From contig CANNFM010000014.1 of NCBI GenBank assembly GCA_947503835.1, forward strand, positions 1 through 64,000: a DNA stretch of 64,000 nucleotides, written 5' to 3'. Source of the DNA: an uncultured Aquimarina sp. Its GTDB lineage: Bacteria; Bacteroidota; Bacteroidia; Flavobacteriales; Flavobacteriaceae. The position numbers were made by a program, and so were the translations under genes. A model generated the notes under the pieces. That model was not told the DNA's origin. It did no database searches and saw only the letters and a list, made by a program, of their open reading frames with translations. The stretch's first letter is position 1. Each line of letters starts with the position of its first letter. Positions 34,506 through 44,376 of the stretch are shown here, one piece after another.

Positions 34506-37403
34506 ATGGATTCTTTTTGTATCTGCTATAATGTTGCTCCTCATAATTTTATCAATATTCCTCCACTTCCGGAAGCATATATTGTATCTGTAAAAGAAGG
34601 TATTCTAGGTTATATAGAAAAACAAGCAACATTAAACACATTGGATAGTTTCCATATTAAATATCAGGAATCATCCCATGAACAAATTCTAGAACTGTGT
34701 GATTTACTAAAACCTACTGCTCTCGAACAAAGATTTCAACCTAAAAAAAGTAGGAAAAAATTAAAACTAGCATCGCTTTTAGAGGATAAAAAAACAAAAG
34801 AGATTATCCTCTCATACATAGACAGAAAGCTAGCCACATTCTATGCTTTGGTAGTTAAAAACCAATATCCAATTTGTTATAATGCAGATCGAAAAGATCC
34901 TGCAGAGGAATCCAGAATTCAAGTCGCCGAAAATATTTTAGAGCCCTTACTTACATTTATTAAAACCAACGATGGGATAGAATATTCTTTTTCTCTTAGT
35001 GATCATAAAAAAGAATATATTCCTTCTCAAAATAATATCACAATACTTCTTAATGATCCTGCATGGGTGGTTGTAAATAAAAAAATACATCAAATCAATA
35101 ACCTAAACGCTAATAAATTAAAGCCTTTCTTGGCAAAAGATGTGATTACGATTCCTCAAAAACACATCAAAACATATGTTGAAAAAATTATAATACCCGT
35201 AATCAAAAACATTGACGTCTCTGCTATTGGTTTTGATATTACAACCAGGAACAATATTACCAACTATACTTTAGAGATTATTCAAGATTTTATAACAGGT
35301 AACTATGTCGCCAAAGTCGTTTTTGAATACCATACCGATGTCTTTGATTTCCATAGTCCCAAAAGCACAAAATCTCATGTGATTTTTGATGAAGGAGAAC
35401 AACTACAGATCATACAAACCAAAAGAAATACTAAAGCCGAAAATAAAATAATTGACTTACTAACCAGCAAAGGATTAAATCTTAATCATAATTTATTACT
35501 AGAAACTAACAAAGAAGACTCCTTTGCTATAATTGAATGGTATATCAATCATAAAGTCCAGCTTATCAAAGATGGTTTTAACTGTATTATTCCTCAAATC
35601 GAGGATAAGAATATAGTATTGGCACCACACGCTATTAAGTTCGAAAACCAGCAACAAAATGACTGGTTCGATATAAAAGGTACTATTGCTGTTGGAGGTC
35701 TTGAAATTCCATTTTCTCAACTCATACCATATATCCAACAGAATAATCGGGTTTTTCCAATTGATAACGATACTGTTTTTATACTTCCGGCTTCATGGAT
35801 GACTCGATATAAAAAACTCGCCAGTTTCGGAAAGATAAAAGAAGAAAAAATTATTGTCAATAAAAGTAATTATACCATACTTCAAGATATCTTACCTTCT
35901 GAAGAAATTGATCTAAAAACAACAACACAAGCCTCTTATTCACAATCACCCTTACTAAAAGCTACTTTACGTCCCTACCAGGAAGAAGGTGTACAATGGT
36001 TGACACAACATTACAACCATCAATTGGGAGCTTGTCTTGCAGATGATATGGGGCTAGGAAAAACACTACAAACTATTGCTATGTTGGTTTTTGCAAAAGA
36101 ACAACTCCCTCCTGAAGACGGTGTAGTAAAAAATGTTAGGTTAGACCTGTTTAATGATCCATTAGAAATAAAAATTTACCTCAAAGCTTTATTAGTCCTA
36201 CCATCTTCTTTAATTTTTAATTGGGCACAAGAGATTTTAAAATTTGCTTCACATTTTAGCATCTGTAAATACACTGGCAATGATCGAAAAAAAGTAATAC
36301 CATATCTACAGGATTATGATATCATTCTTACAACATATACTACCGCTACAAAAGATATTGAAACACTACAAAAGATTGATTTTAATTATCTCGTATTAGA
36401 TGAAAGCCAGCAGATCAAAAACAAAGATTCTAAGTTGTTTACTGCCATCAATAAAATCAATGCCGTTCATAAGATATCATTAAGTGGTACTCCAATAGAA
36501 AATTCATTGTCTGATTTATGGTCACAAATGCAATTTATCAACCCTGGAATATTAGGAGGCTTCACTTTTTTTAATGAACATTTTAAAATCCCTATTGAGA
36601 AGCACAGAAATCAGGATCGTATCGATGAATTAAAAACACTTATCGAACCATTTATCCTAAGACGTACCAAAGAACAAGTTGCAAAAGACTTACCCGATCT
36701 AACCGAACAGATTATATATACCGAGATGCTCTCAGAACAAGAAAAACAATATGAGTCAGAAAAATCAGCAGCCAGGAACTTATTACTGGGAATTGATGCT
36801 CAAACCAGTAACAAAATTCATATCCTTAACACTTTAAACAGGTTAAGGCAATTAGCAAACCACCCACAATTAGTCCACCCAGAAACGGATACTCTTTCTG
36901 GTAAATTCGAAGATGTCACAAATTATATTACTACACTTGCCCGGGCTCATAAAAAAGTGTTGATATTTAGTTCATTTGTATCTCATTTACAACTATATAC
37001 AAAGTGGTGTGATCAAGAAAATATCACTTACACAATACTAACCGGACAGACAAAAAGTGGCAAAAGAGAACAAATAGTTACTGATTTTCAGGAAAACGAA
37101 GCCATTTCCGTTTTCTTTATCTCTCTAAAAGCAGGTGGTGTGGGGCTAAACCTAACCAAAGCATCTTATGTAATTTTATTGGATCCCTGGTGGAATCCCT
37201 TTATTGAAAAACAAGCAATTGCCAGATCTCACAGAATAGGACAAACACAACCTGTAACGGTAACACGGTTTATTACCAAAAACACTATTGAAGAAAAAAT
37301 CATACAATTACAACATAAAAAGAAAATGCTATCTGATGATATTATAGCCGCAGATAAAATTCCTGATTATATCGACAACAATTTAGCTACATTATTGAAG
37401 TAA
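34506..37403 (+). CDS. SNF2-family DEAD/DEAH box helicase
   Basis: A 965-residue SWI2/SNF2 ATPase. The N-terminal ~470 residues are not recognised, with no SWIM cysteines visible. The ATPase core starts with LRPYQEEGVQWLTQHYNHQL and Walker A ADDMGLGKTLQTIAM. Motif II is LDESQQIKN, motif III SLSGTPIENSLSDLWSQM, and motifs V and VI are KAGGVGLNLTKAS and QAIARSHRIGQTQPV. Such proteins move on double-stranded DNA, typically displacing RNA polymerase (RapA/HepA type). No methylase, nuclease or phospholipase D gene is adjacent, so defence function is not supported. A TATATTTG box overlaps the region just before the start codon. Confidence 0.93.
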   Translation: MDSFCICYNVAPHNFINIPPLPEAYIVSVKEGILGYIEKQATLNTLDSFHIKYQESSHEQILELCDLLKPTALEQRFQPKKSRKKLKLASLLEDKKTKEIILSYIDRKLATFYALVVKNQYPICYNADRKDPAEESRIQVAENILEPLLTFIKTNDGIEYSFSLSDHKKEYIPSQNNITILLNDPAWVVVNKKIHQINNLNANKLKPFLAKDVITIPQKHIKTYVEKIIIPVIKNIDVSAIGFDITTRNNITNYTLEIIQDFITGNYVAKVVFEYHTDVFDFHSPKSTKSHVIFDEGEQLQIIQTKRNTKAENKIIDLLTSKGLNLNHNLLLETNKEDSFAIIEWYINHKVQLIKDGFNCIIPQIEDKNIVLAPHAIKFENQQQNDWFDIKGTIAVGGLEIPFSQLIPYIQQNNRVFPIDNDTVFILPASWMTRYKKLASFGKIKEEKIIVNKSNYTILQDILPSEEIDLKTTTQASYSQSPLLKATLRPYQEEGVQWLTQHYNHQLGACLADDMGLGKTLQTIAMLVFAKEQLPPEDGVVKNVRLDLFNDPLEIKIYLKALLVLPSSLIFNWAQEILKFASHFSICKYTGNDRKKVIPYLQDYDIILTTYTTATKDIETLQKIDFNYLVLDESQQIKNKDSKLFTAINKINAVHKISLSGTPIENSLSDLWSQMQFINPGILGGFTFFNEHFKIPIEKHRNQDRIDELKTLIEPFILRRTKEQVAKDLPDLTEQIIYTEMLSEQEKQYESEKSAARNLLLGIDAQTSNKIHILNTLNRLRQLANHPQLVHPETDTLSGKFEDVTNYITTLARAHKKVLIFSSFVSHLQLYTKWCDQENITYTILTGQTKSGKREQIVTDFQENEAISVFFISLKAGGVGLNLTKASYVILLDPWWNPFIEKQAIARSHRIGQTQPVTVTRFITKNTIEEKIIQLQHKKKMLSDDIIAADKIPDYIDNNLATLLK

Positions 37404-37481
37404 TCCTCGATGCGGGTAGTGTTTTGCAAACTCATGCAATTAGGCTATATTTAGCCTATATACAAAAACACAATTCACACA

Positions 37482-38759
37482 ATGCAAAAATTATATACCC
37501 TTATTTTAGTATTTGCTTGCACATTTTTTGTTCAAGCACAGGACATCTATGTACAATGCGGAAAAGTAATCGACACTAAAGCCGGAAAAGTACTTACCGA
37601 AAAAACTATAATCATTTCTGGAAATAAAATTAGTAAAGTAGAAAATGGTTATGTTTCTGGCAAAAATAATGACACTACGATTGATCTTAAAGACAAAACG
37701 GTAATGCCAGGGCTCATCGATATGCATGTACATATTGAGAGCGAATCAAATCCTAAAGCATACTTAGAGCGATACACAAATAATGAAGCCGATGTAGCTT
37801 ACAACTCTGTAGGGTTAGCAAAAAAAACGCTGATGGCTGGATTTACCACAGTAAGAGATCTTGGAGGAAGTGGTGTAAATATTGCATTAAAGAAAGCGAT
37901 TGCGCAGGGAAAAATTGATGGCCCAAGAATCTTTACTGCAGGAAAAATAATATCAACTACAGGGGGACATGGAGATCCTACTAATGGAGGCAAAAAATCT
38001 CTTATCGGGGATCCCGGACCAAAGGAAGGAGTTGTTAATAGTGTAGAAGATGCAAAGAAAGCGGTACGTCAACGTTACAAAAATGGTGCTGATCTGATTA
38101 AAATTACGGCAACTGGTGGTGTGCTAAGTGTTGCCAAAAGTAGTTCTAATCCACAGTTTACTGTTGAAGAAATTAAAGCGATCTGTGAGACTGCGAAAGA
38201 TTATGGGTTTCATGTGGCTGCACATGCACATGGTGATGAAGGAATGCAACGAGCCATATTGGGAGGTGTAAAAACCATAGAACATGGAACGTTAATGAGC
38301 GAAAAAACGATGGATTTAATGAAACAACATAACGCCTATCTCGTACCTACTATTACAGCCGGAAAAGAAGTTACCGAAAAAGCTGCTATCGATGGATACT
38401 ACCCTGCCATTATTGTTCCTAAAGCATTAGAGATCGGGCCAAAAATCCAAAATACCTTTAAAAAAGCATACGATCGCGGTGTAGGAATCGCTTTTGGCAC
38501 AGATGCCGGAGTCTTTAAGCACGGGCAAAATGGAAAAGAATTTGGCTATATGGTAGAAGCAGGAATGCCTGCAATGGCTGTAATACAAAGTGCAACAACG
38601 ACCAACGCAAAAATACTGGATATGGAAAATGAACTAGGACAAATTGCAACTGGTTTTCTAGCAGATATTGTTGCTGTAAACGATGACCCCACCAAAAAAA
38701 TAGACACTATGGAAAATGTAGTGTTTGTAATGAAAGAAGGAAAGGTGTATAAGAAGTAA
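37482..38759 (+). CDS. Secreted amidohydrolase
   Basis: A 425-residue metal-dependent hydrolase (imidazolonepropionase-like group) with a signal peptide (ILVFACTFFVQAQ). Metal ligands are visible in MPGLIDMHVHIES, the carboxylated lysine in DLIKITATGG, histidines in HVAAHAHGDEGM and IEHGTL, and the aspartate in FGTDAGVFKHG. Related proteins are Xaa-Pro or other dipeptidases. It likely acts in the periplasm. A lipoprotein gene follows by 11 bases. Confidence 0.93.
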   Translation: MQKLYTLILVFACTFFVQAQDIYVQCGKVIDTKAGKVLTEKTIIISGNKISKVENGYVSGKNNDTTIDLKDKTVMPGLIDMHVHIESESNPKAYLERYTNNEADVAYNSVGLAKKTLMAGFTTVRDLGGSGVNIALKKAIAQGKIDGPRIFTAGKIISTTGGHGDPTNGGKKSLIGDPGPKEGVVNSVEDAKKAVRQRYKNGADLIKITATGGVLSVAKSSSNPQFTVEEIKAICETAKDYGFHVAAHAHGDEGMQRAILGGVKTIEHGTLMSEKTMDLMKQHNAYLVPTITAGKEVTEKAAIDGYYPAIIVPKALEIGPKIQNTFKKAYDRGVGIAFGTDAGVFKHGQNGKEFGYMVEAGMPAMAVIQSATTTNAKILDMENELGQIATGFLADIVAVNDDPTKKIDTMENVVFVMKEGKVYKK

Positions 38760-38770
38760 ATTAATAGTAT

Positions 38771-39262
38771 ATGTATTGTACATCTATCATCAATACCTCA
38801 AAAAGGATTATTCAAAAATTATCATTCATAATTTTGATTCTTATTCTAATAGGGTGTTCTCAACAACAAAAAAATGATAGCGATTTAACATACAGCATAA
38901 ATAACTACTGCAAAGCATTAGGTGCCGAATTTGAAACGAGTCAATACATGTTAGAAAATATGCTAGAAAAAGATAGTATCCCCTCTACTTCATGGCAGGT
39001 ATTTAAGCACAAAGGAACCCATTCTCTATTAACTTTATATTGGGGCCGTTTTGTGATTGAAACTAGAGATGATTCATCAAACCATACTATAGATACATTA
39101 AAGATTCGCTATGATAAATTACACGAAGAAATGCGAACAATGAATCTGTGGTATACCAACAACACCCCAAATAGAGATCAAATCACAGAACTTCGTGACA
39201 AATTAATCGAACTCAACATGCTAATTAAAGAAATTAATAAAATAGGGATACGCAAAAATTAA
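38771..39262 (+). CDS. Hypothetical lipoprotein
   Basis: A 163-residue protein whose lipobox lies in LILILIGCSQQQ (Cys near residue 29) after a rather long N-terminal region. The mature part is helical and charged, with WQVFKHKGTHSLLTLYWGRF and a C-terminal helix DQITELRDKLIELNMLIKEI. I do not recognise the family. It lies 11 bases after the amidohydrolase gene, so is probably co-transcribed. Confidence 0.75.
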   Translation: MYCTSIINTSKRIIQKLSFIILILILIGCSQQQKNDSDLTYSINNYCKALGAEFETSQYMLENMLEKDSIPSTSWQVFKHKGTHSLLTLYWGRFVIETRDDSSNHTIDTLKIRYDKLHEEMRTMNLWYTNNTPNRDQITELRDKLIELNMLIKEINKIGIRKN

Positions 39263-39339
39263 CTCTATGATATTGCAAATCACTTTATTTCGACATAAGT
39301 TGAGGAAGAGTAAACATCACAACCAAAAAACACGCAATC

Positions 39340-40812
39340 ATGAAATTAAATCTTAAACATACTCTAAAAAAAGTACTCTTTACTAGCATCTTCATTCAGT
39401 TAATCACGCTATCTTTTACAGTTGCACAAACCAAAACGGAGCAAATTGACATATTGATGAATTTATATCATGAATACGGGCAATTTAATGGCTCAGCACT
39501 TGTTGCAGAAAACGGAAAAGTGATTTATAAAAAAGGACTTGGGCTGGCTAATATGGAATGGGATATCCCAAATCAACCCGATACCAAACATAGACTAGGA
39601 TCGATTACCAAGCAATTTACAGGCATGTTAATTATGCAATTGGTGGAACAAGGTAAACTAAAACTGGATGTTCCAATTACTACATATTTAACAGACTATC
39701 CTAAGTCAACGGGAGATAAAATTACTATTCATCACCTACTCACACACACTGCAGGAGTCCCCAGTTATACATCGTTTCCTAAATTCTTTAAAGATTATTC
39801 TCGAAATCCCTATACACCTGATGGATTTGTGAAAGTATTTAAAGACTCTACTCTCCAATTTACCCCAGGAGAAAAATTTGCTTATAGTAATTCGGGGTAT
39901 TTTTTATTAGGTGTGATTATAGAAAAGGTTTCTGGAAAAACGTATGAGCAGATGCTACAAGAGAACATTTTCACTCCGCTAAAAATGGATAATACAGGAT
40001 TTGATCATCACAGTACAATCCTTAAAAACAGAGCCACTGGTTATAGTAAATTCGGAAATTTGTATACAAATTCAGGCTATCTCGATATGTCTATACCCTA
40101 TGCCGCCGGGTCAATGTATTCTACTGTAGAAGATTTATATCTATGGGATCAGGCATTATATACCGACAAATTGATTAGTAAAAAATCCAAAGATTTAATT
40201 TTTACTCCCGATGCTTCAACAGGAAAATCGAACTATGGCTATGGCTGGGGCATAAGATATCAACCCCTCGGAAAATCTAACGATAGTATTAAAGTAATAG
40301 GACACAGTGGGGGTATTAATGGATTTAACACCATTATATCGCGCATCCCCTCGGATAAACATTTAATCGTATTACTTAATAATACAGGAAGAACAGAGCT
40401 ACAACAAATGAGCAGATCCATAAGCAGTATCCTTTATGGAGTAGCGTATGATACTCCAAAAAAGTCTGTAGCTTTTTCATTGTTAGGGATCATCCTTGAC
40501 AAAGATATTGCGTCTGGACTTGAAGAATTTGAAAAAATTAAGGTTTCAGAAACTTACGCTCTCGATGAAAGAGAAATGAATACGGTGGGATATCAACTTA
40601 TGAGGGTTAATAAAGTGAAAGAAGCCATTGAAGTATTCAAACTTAATGTAGCATCATTTCCAGAATCCGGAAATGTATATGATAGCCTGGGCGAAGCCTA
40701 TTTAAAGGATGGAAATAAAGAACTTGCCATCAAGAATTACAAAAAATCGGTAGAAATTGATCCTAATAACACCAATGGAGCTAAGGTATTGAAGGATCTT
40801 CAATCTGAATAG
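39340..40812 (+). CDS. Serine hydrolase, beta-lactamase class C type, with TPR tail
   Basis: A 490-residue exported hydrolase. The signal peptide is followed by the class C fold: SxxK in HRLGSITKQFTGML (near residue 88), YxN in FAYSNSGYFLLG (near 182), and the HxG-type IGHSGGINGF (near 323). The C-terminal ~90 residues contain TPR-like helices (GNVYDSLGEAYLKDGNKELA). Members hydrolyse D-amino peptides or esters; resistance function cannot be inferred. Confidence 0.92.
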   Translation: MKLNLKHTLKKVLFTSIFIQLITLSFTVAQTKTEQIDILMNLYHEYGQFNGSALVAENGKVIYKKGLGLANMEWDIPNQPDTKHRLGSITKQFTGMLIMQLVEQGKLKLDVPITTYLTDYPKSTGDKITIHHLLTHTAGVPSYTSFPKFFKDYSRNPYTPDGFVKVFKDSTLQFTPGEKFAYSNSGYFLLGVIIEKVSGKTYEQMLQENIFTPLKMDNTGFDHHSTILKNRATGYSKFGNLYTNSGYLDMSIPYAAGSMYSTVEDLYLWDQALYTDKLISKKSKDLIFTPDASTGKSNYGYGWGIRYQPLGKSNDSIKVIGHSGGINGFNTIISRIPSDKHLIVLLNNTGRTELQQMSRSISSILYGVAYDTPKKSVAFSLLGIILDKDIASGLEEFEKIKVSETYALDEREMNTVGYQLMRVNKVKEAIEVFKLNVASFPESGNVYDSLGEAYLKDGNKELAIKNYKKSVEIDPNNTNGAKVLKDLQSE

Positions 40813-40823
40813 GAAGATTAAAA

Positions 40824-41405
40824 ATGAAAAATGCTACCATCAAAATCACCAAAAAAGAAGTATTATCAGACAACTGGTATACTTTACATAAGGTGACCTA
40901 TGAATATCTCAAAAAAAATGGGATATGGGAAACACATACCAGAGAAGCCTATGATCGTGGCAATGGTGCTGTAATCTTACTATATAACCCCAGCACCAAA
41001 AAGATTATTCTTACCAGACAATTTAGACTACCTACCTATATCAATGGCAATGAAACCGGTATGATGATCGAAGCTTGTGCTGGATTATTAGATCAGGATA
41101 ATCCAGAAGACTGTATCCGTAAAGAAACCGAAGAAGAAACAGGATATAAAATCACCAAGGTTGAAAAAGTCTTTGAATCTTATATGTCACCAGGGTCAGT
41201 TACCGAAATACTTTATTTTTTCGTTGCAGAATACAATCAAAGCATGAAAATAAGCGAAGGCGGCGGAATCCCTGAAGAACAAGAAAACATTGAAGTACTA
41301 GAGCTAGATTTTGACCACGCTATAAAGATGTTATACTCGGGAGAAATAAAAGATGCCAAAACCATTATGCTACTACAGTATGCAAAAATTCATAACTTAT
41401 TATAA
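40824..41405 (+). CDS. nudK: GDP-mannose pyrophosphatase-type NUDIX hydrolase
   Basis: A 193-residue NUDIX protein that parallels E. coli NudK along its whole length (KKEVLSDNWYTLHKVTYEY; TREAYDRGNGAVILLYN; FESYMSPGSVTEILYFFVAE). The Nudix box is AGLLDQDNPEDCIRKETEEE followed by TGY. The first conserved glutamate of the box is replaced by Asn (LLDQDN), while the catalytic helix KETEEETG is kept. It lies 11 bases after the serine hydrolase and 11 before the RibA-like gene. Confidence 0.92.
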   Translation: MKNATIKITKKEVLSDNWYTLHKVTYEYLKKNGIWETHTREAYDRGNGAVILLYNPSTKKIILTRQFRLPTYINGNETGMMIEACAGLLDQDNPEDCIRKETEEETGYKITKVEKVFESYMSPGSVTEILYFFVAEYNQSMKISEGGGIPEEQENIEVLELDFDHAIKMLYSGEIKDAKTIMLLQYAKIHNLL

Positions 41406-41416
41406 AACAAAACAGA

Positions 41417-41938
41417 GTGATTATTAAACTAGCAGAAACGCATCTTAAAACAAAGTTTGGTGACTATCGTGAAATCCTTTTTTATGATGGGCAAAAAGAA
41501 TCTCATGCCTTAGTGATGGGAGAATTAGAAGGTGAGGAAGACGTATTATGCAGAGTACATTCTTCCTGCATATTTGCACACCATTTTAATAGCATAGAAT
41601 GTGATTGCAGAGAACAAATGGAAATCTCACAACAACTCATCCAAAAAGAAGGAAAAGGAATCATTATCTGGTTAGACCAGGAAGGAAAAGGAAATGGACA
41701 TTTTGCATTGCTAAAAAGCATTGAACACAAGAAAACTGGACTCTCACAAGCCGAAGCTTATGAAGCTGCAGGATTTAAAAAAGATGCCAGGGATTTTGCA
41801 CAGGCCGCCAAAATTCTAAAACAAATCGATGTTAAATCAATCCGAATGTTAACCAATAATCCCAAAAAAGTAGAAACACTTACACAACATGGCATCTCGG
41901 TTACGGGTATCCTGCCAACTGTATTAGACCATTCCTAA
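41417..41938 (+). CDS. GTP cyclohydrolase II-like protein with altered active site
   Basis: A 173-residue RibA-like protein with a GTG start. The zinc cysteines are kept (RVHSSCIFAHHFNSIECDCR), as are the DARDF arginine and TNNPKKV. The usual RQEGRNIGL is changed to LDQEGKGNGH, the segment holding the catalytic tyrosine (Tyr105 in E. coli RibA) reads SIEHKK, and the C-terminal ~20 residues of RibA are missing. It may be a divergent GTP or nucleotide hydrolase rather than the riboflavin enzyme. The neighbour nudK suggests nucleotide handling. Confidence 0.85.
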   Translation: MIIKLAETHLKTKFGDYREILFYDGQKESHALVMGELEGEEDVLCRVHSSCIFAHHFNSIECDCREQMEISQQLIQKEGKGIIIWLDQEGKGNGHFALLKSIEHKKTGLSQAEAYEAAGFKKDARDFAQAAKILKQIDVKSIRMLTNNPKKVETLTQHGISVTGILPTVLDHS

Positions 41939-42045
41939 AAAAAGAAAAATAAGAACTTATAAAATCTAAACCTATATATTCTACCTTCAAAAAATTACAG
42001 TATATTACTACTATAATTATATTCAATTGTAATAAACACTAAAAA

Positions 42046-42708
42046 GTGAAATTTTTTAAGCTAAAAAAAACCTTTGACTGGAAATATATAATTCGTGAAG
42101 TGCTCCTCATTTTTATAGGAATCAATCTAGCAATATGGTTTAATAACTGGAACTCTTCAAAAAAAACCAATCATGATAAAGCTATTGCAATTTCAAAAAT
42201 AAAAGGCGAGATCAAAAATAATATCGCAGAACTCAACAAAACTCAAAACAGTAACCAATTCATTTTAAGTGCTTTTACAGATTTACATAAATTATCAGAT
42301 AAAAACTCCTCTAAAGTCGTTGCAACTCCAGAACAATTAATCAAACTTAAGAACCAATATCCAAGTTTTTTTAGTGCTTCAGATTCTTCAAAAGTTAAAG
42401 ACAATCTATTTAATTACAACATCCAAACCTATATCGAACTCGAAATCCCAACACTTACTCAAATAGCTTGGGAAACCACTAGATCTATTGGTATTACTAA
42501 TGAATTTGATTATGAATGCTTATACGATTTAGAAAGCACATACAATCTTCAAAAGAGGGTTCAGAATGAAGTGGATAAGGCGGCTAATGCATTACAAAAA
42601 AGAGAAATAAAATCATTACTAAGTATTTTAGAGTTTTTAGATCAACTCAATGCCCAATTGATTAAAGATTACCAAAATATCCTTCTGGAAATAAACAATT
42701 GTCTTTAG
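42046..42708 (+). CDS. DUF6090-like membrane-anchored protein
   Basis: A 220-residue protein with a GTG start. The N-terminal IIREVLLIFIGINLAIWFNNW is the membrane segment typical of the flavobacterial DUF6090 family, followed by a periplasmic helical domain (ISKIKGEIKNNIAELNKTQN). Function unknown. There are 107 bases to the RibA-like gene. Confidence 0.82.
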   Translation: MKFFKLKKTFDWKYIIREVLLIFIGINLAIWFNNWNSSKKTNHDKAIAISKIKGEIKNNIAELNKTQNSNQFILSAFTDLHKLSDKNSSKVVATPEQLIKLKNQYPSFFSASDSSKVKDNLFNYNIQTYIELEIPTLTQIAWETTRSIGITNEFDYECLYDLESTYNLQKRVQNEVDKAANALQKREIKSLLSILEFLDQLNAQLIKDYQNILLEINNCL

Positions 42709-42876
42709 ATCATTTTCTACATACTTTTATATTTTCAAGCTATCGTACAAGCGCTTATTGTTAACCTAATGATTTTTCGCAATCACACCCAACATTTTTA
42801 CCCCCTAAGATCATGTTAATTTACTATGTGTTTTAGAAAAAAAGAATACTTTTAAGTATTCAAAAATCATAAATCA

Positions 42877-43512
42877 ATGATACCTATCAATGAACTTCTA
42901 GTATTTGCATTAGCATCTCTTATCATGGTATTATCGCCTGGACCTAATATGATTTATCTTATTTCAAGGTCATTATCACAAGGAAAACAAGCAGGAATCA
43001 TCTCTCTTTTTGGTGTTATTTGCGGTTTCTTGTTTCATATCCTAATGGTATCTTTTGGGTTAACCGCAATTTTCTTTGCTGTACCTTATGCTTTTGTTGT
43101 TGTTAAATTTCTTGGTGTTGGTTATTTATTATATTTAGCCTATTCTACTATCAAATCTGACAGAAAAAATATTTTTGAAACCAATACTACTTTAAAAACA
43201 GATAGGCCATTAAAATTATTCAACATCGGATTACTAACCAATGTATTAAATCCCAAAATGGCGTTGTTTTATTTATCCTTTTTTCCACAGTTTATCAAAC
43301 CTGAATACGGCTCTATACTTTCACAAAGTTTTCAGTTGGGGATTGTGCAGATCATCATTAGTTTTTGCATAAACCTTCTTATCGTTGTTTCTGCAGCTAA
43401 AATGGCAACTTGGTTTGCTCAAAAACCAATCTGGGTTCGAATACAAAAATGGTTTATGGCTTCAGTATTGACTGGTCTGGCAATAAAAATAGCTTTTGCA
43501 AAAGCAAAATAA
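42877..43512 (+). CDS. LysE-family amino acid exporter
   Basis: A 211-residue inner membrane protein with six hydrophobic segments. MVLSPGPNMIYLISRSLSQG and FNIGLLTNVLNPKMALFYLS are LysE/RhtB signatures. It exports amino acids or derivatives; the substrate cannot be inferred. The upstream region contains TTTTTACCCCCT (42795-42806). Confidence 0.92.
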   Translation: MIPINELLVFALASLIMVLSPGPNMIYLISRSLSQGKQAGIISLFGVICGFLFHILMVSFGLTAIFFAVPYAFVVVKFLGVGYLLYLAYSTIKSDRKNIFETNTTLKTDRPLKLFNIGLLTNVLNPKMALFYLSFFPQFIKPEYGSILSQSFQLGIVQIIISFCINLLIVVSAAKMATWFAQKPIWVRIQKWFMASVLTGLAIKIAFAKAK

Positions 43513-43528
43513 ATGTATAAAAATTACT

Positions 43529-44362
43529 ATGAAATACAAACATCTATTCTTTATCCTATTAGTACTAATTACCGTCAGTTGTAAGCAAAAAGAAGAAAAA
43601 CCTAAAGAACCTACAGCTCAACCCAATGTTATAGTTATAGACAACCTATTCGAAATGCCCGGACTCAATAGAACCAGGCAAATTAGAATTTACTTACCTC
43701 CTAATTACGATAAATCTGATAAAAAGTATCCCGTAGTATACATGCATGATGCGCAAAATTTATTTGATAATGCTACTTCATATGCAGGTGAGTGGGGTGT
43801 AGATGAAAGTCTGAATGAGCTTTCAACATTATCCGACCTTGAACTAATTGTAGTAGGAATTGATAATGGAGAAGAAAAACGTATGAATGAGCTTAGTCCT
43901 TGGGAAAATACAGAGTTTGGAAAAGCTGAAGGCAAACAATATATGGAGTTTATTGTGAACACCATCAAGCCCTATATAGATACCACATTTAGAACACAAA
44001 AGGATAGAGAACATACTGCAATCATGGGAAGTTCTATGGGTGGATTAATTTCGCATTATGCCCTATATAAATACCCTGAAGTTTTTAGTAAAGCAGGTAT
44101 CTTCTCTCCTTCTTATTGGTTCTCTGAAAATGTATTTAGTTTTACATACAATCACCCAATCCCTAAGGACAGCAGGATATTTCTTCTAATAGGAAAAAAG
44201 GAAGGGTGGGATATGGTAAAAAACACTCGTAAAATGAATAAATATATCATTTCATCCCATCCCGAAAAAAATCTTAAACTTGTGGTAGATCCAAAAGGAG
44301 AACATAATGAAGCATTTTGGAGAAAACAATTTACACCAACCGTAGCATGGTTGTTTCAATAA
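43529..44362 (+). CDS. Esterase-family alpha/beta hydrolase, lipoprotein
   Basis: A 277-residue lipoprotein (lipobox LITVSCKQ, Cys near residue 18) of the putative esterase family (PF00756): RQIRIYLPPNYDKSDKKYPV, YMHDAQNLFD, nucleophile in AIMGSSMGGLISHYAL, and histidine in KGEHNEAFW. The frame is open from 43496, but that start overlaps the LysE gene, and MKYKHLFFILL gives a proper signal peptide. It lies in a same-strand series with the next two genes. Confidence 0.9.
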   Translation: MKYKHLFFILLVLITVSCKQKEEKPKEPTAQPNVIVIDNLFEMPGLNRTRQIRIYLPPNYDKSDKKYPVVYMHDAQNLFDNATSYAGEWGVDESLNELSTLSDLELIVVGIDNGEEKRMNELSPWENTEFGKAEGKQYMEFIVNTIKPYIDTTFRTQKDREHTAIMGSSMGGLISHYALYKYPEVFSKAGIFSPSYWFSENVFSFTYNHPIPKDSRIFLLIGKKEGWDMVKNTRKMNKYIISSHPEKNLKLVVDPKGEHNEAFWRKQFTPTVAWLFQ

Positions 44363-44376
44363 AAAACATAATAAAA

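Noticed and set aside
34506..37403. Anti-phage defence island around the SNF2 helicase
   Set aside because: No nuclease, methylase, DUF1998 or phospholipase D gene is adjacent; neighbours are a sugar aminotransferase and an amidohydrolase.
39340..40812. Antibiotic resistance beta-lactamase
   Set aside because: The class C fold motifs are present, but the TPR tail and low similarity to AmpC point to a general serine hydrolase.
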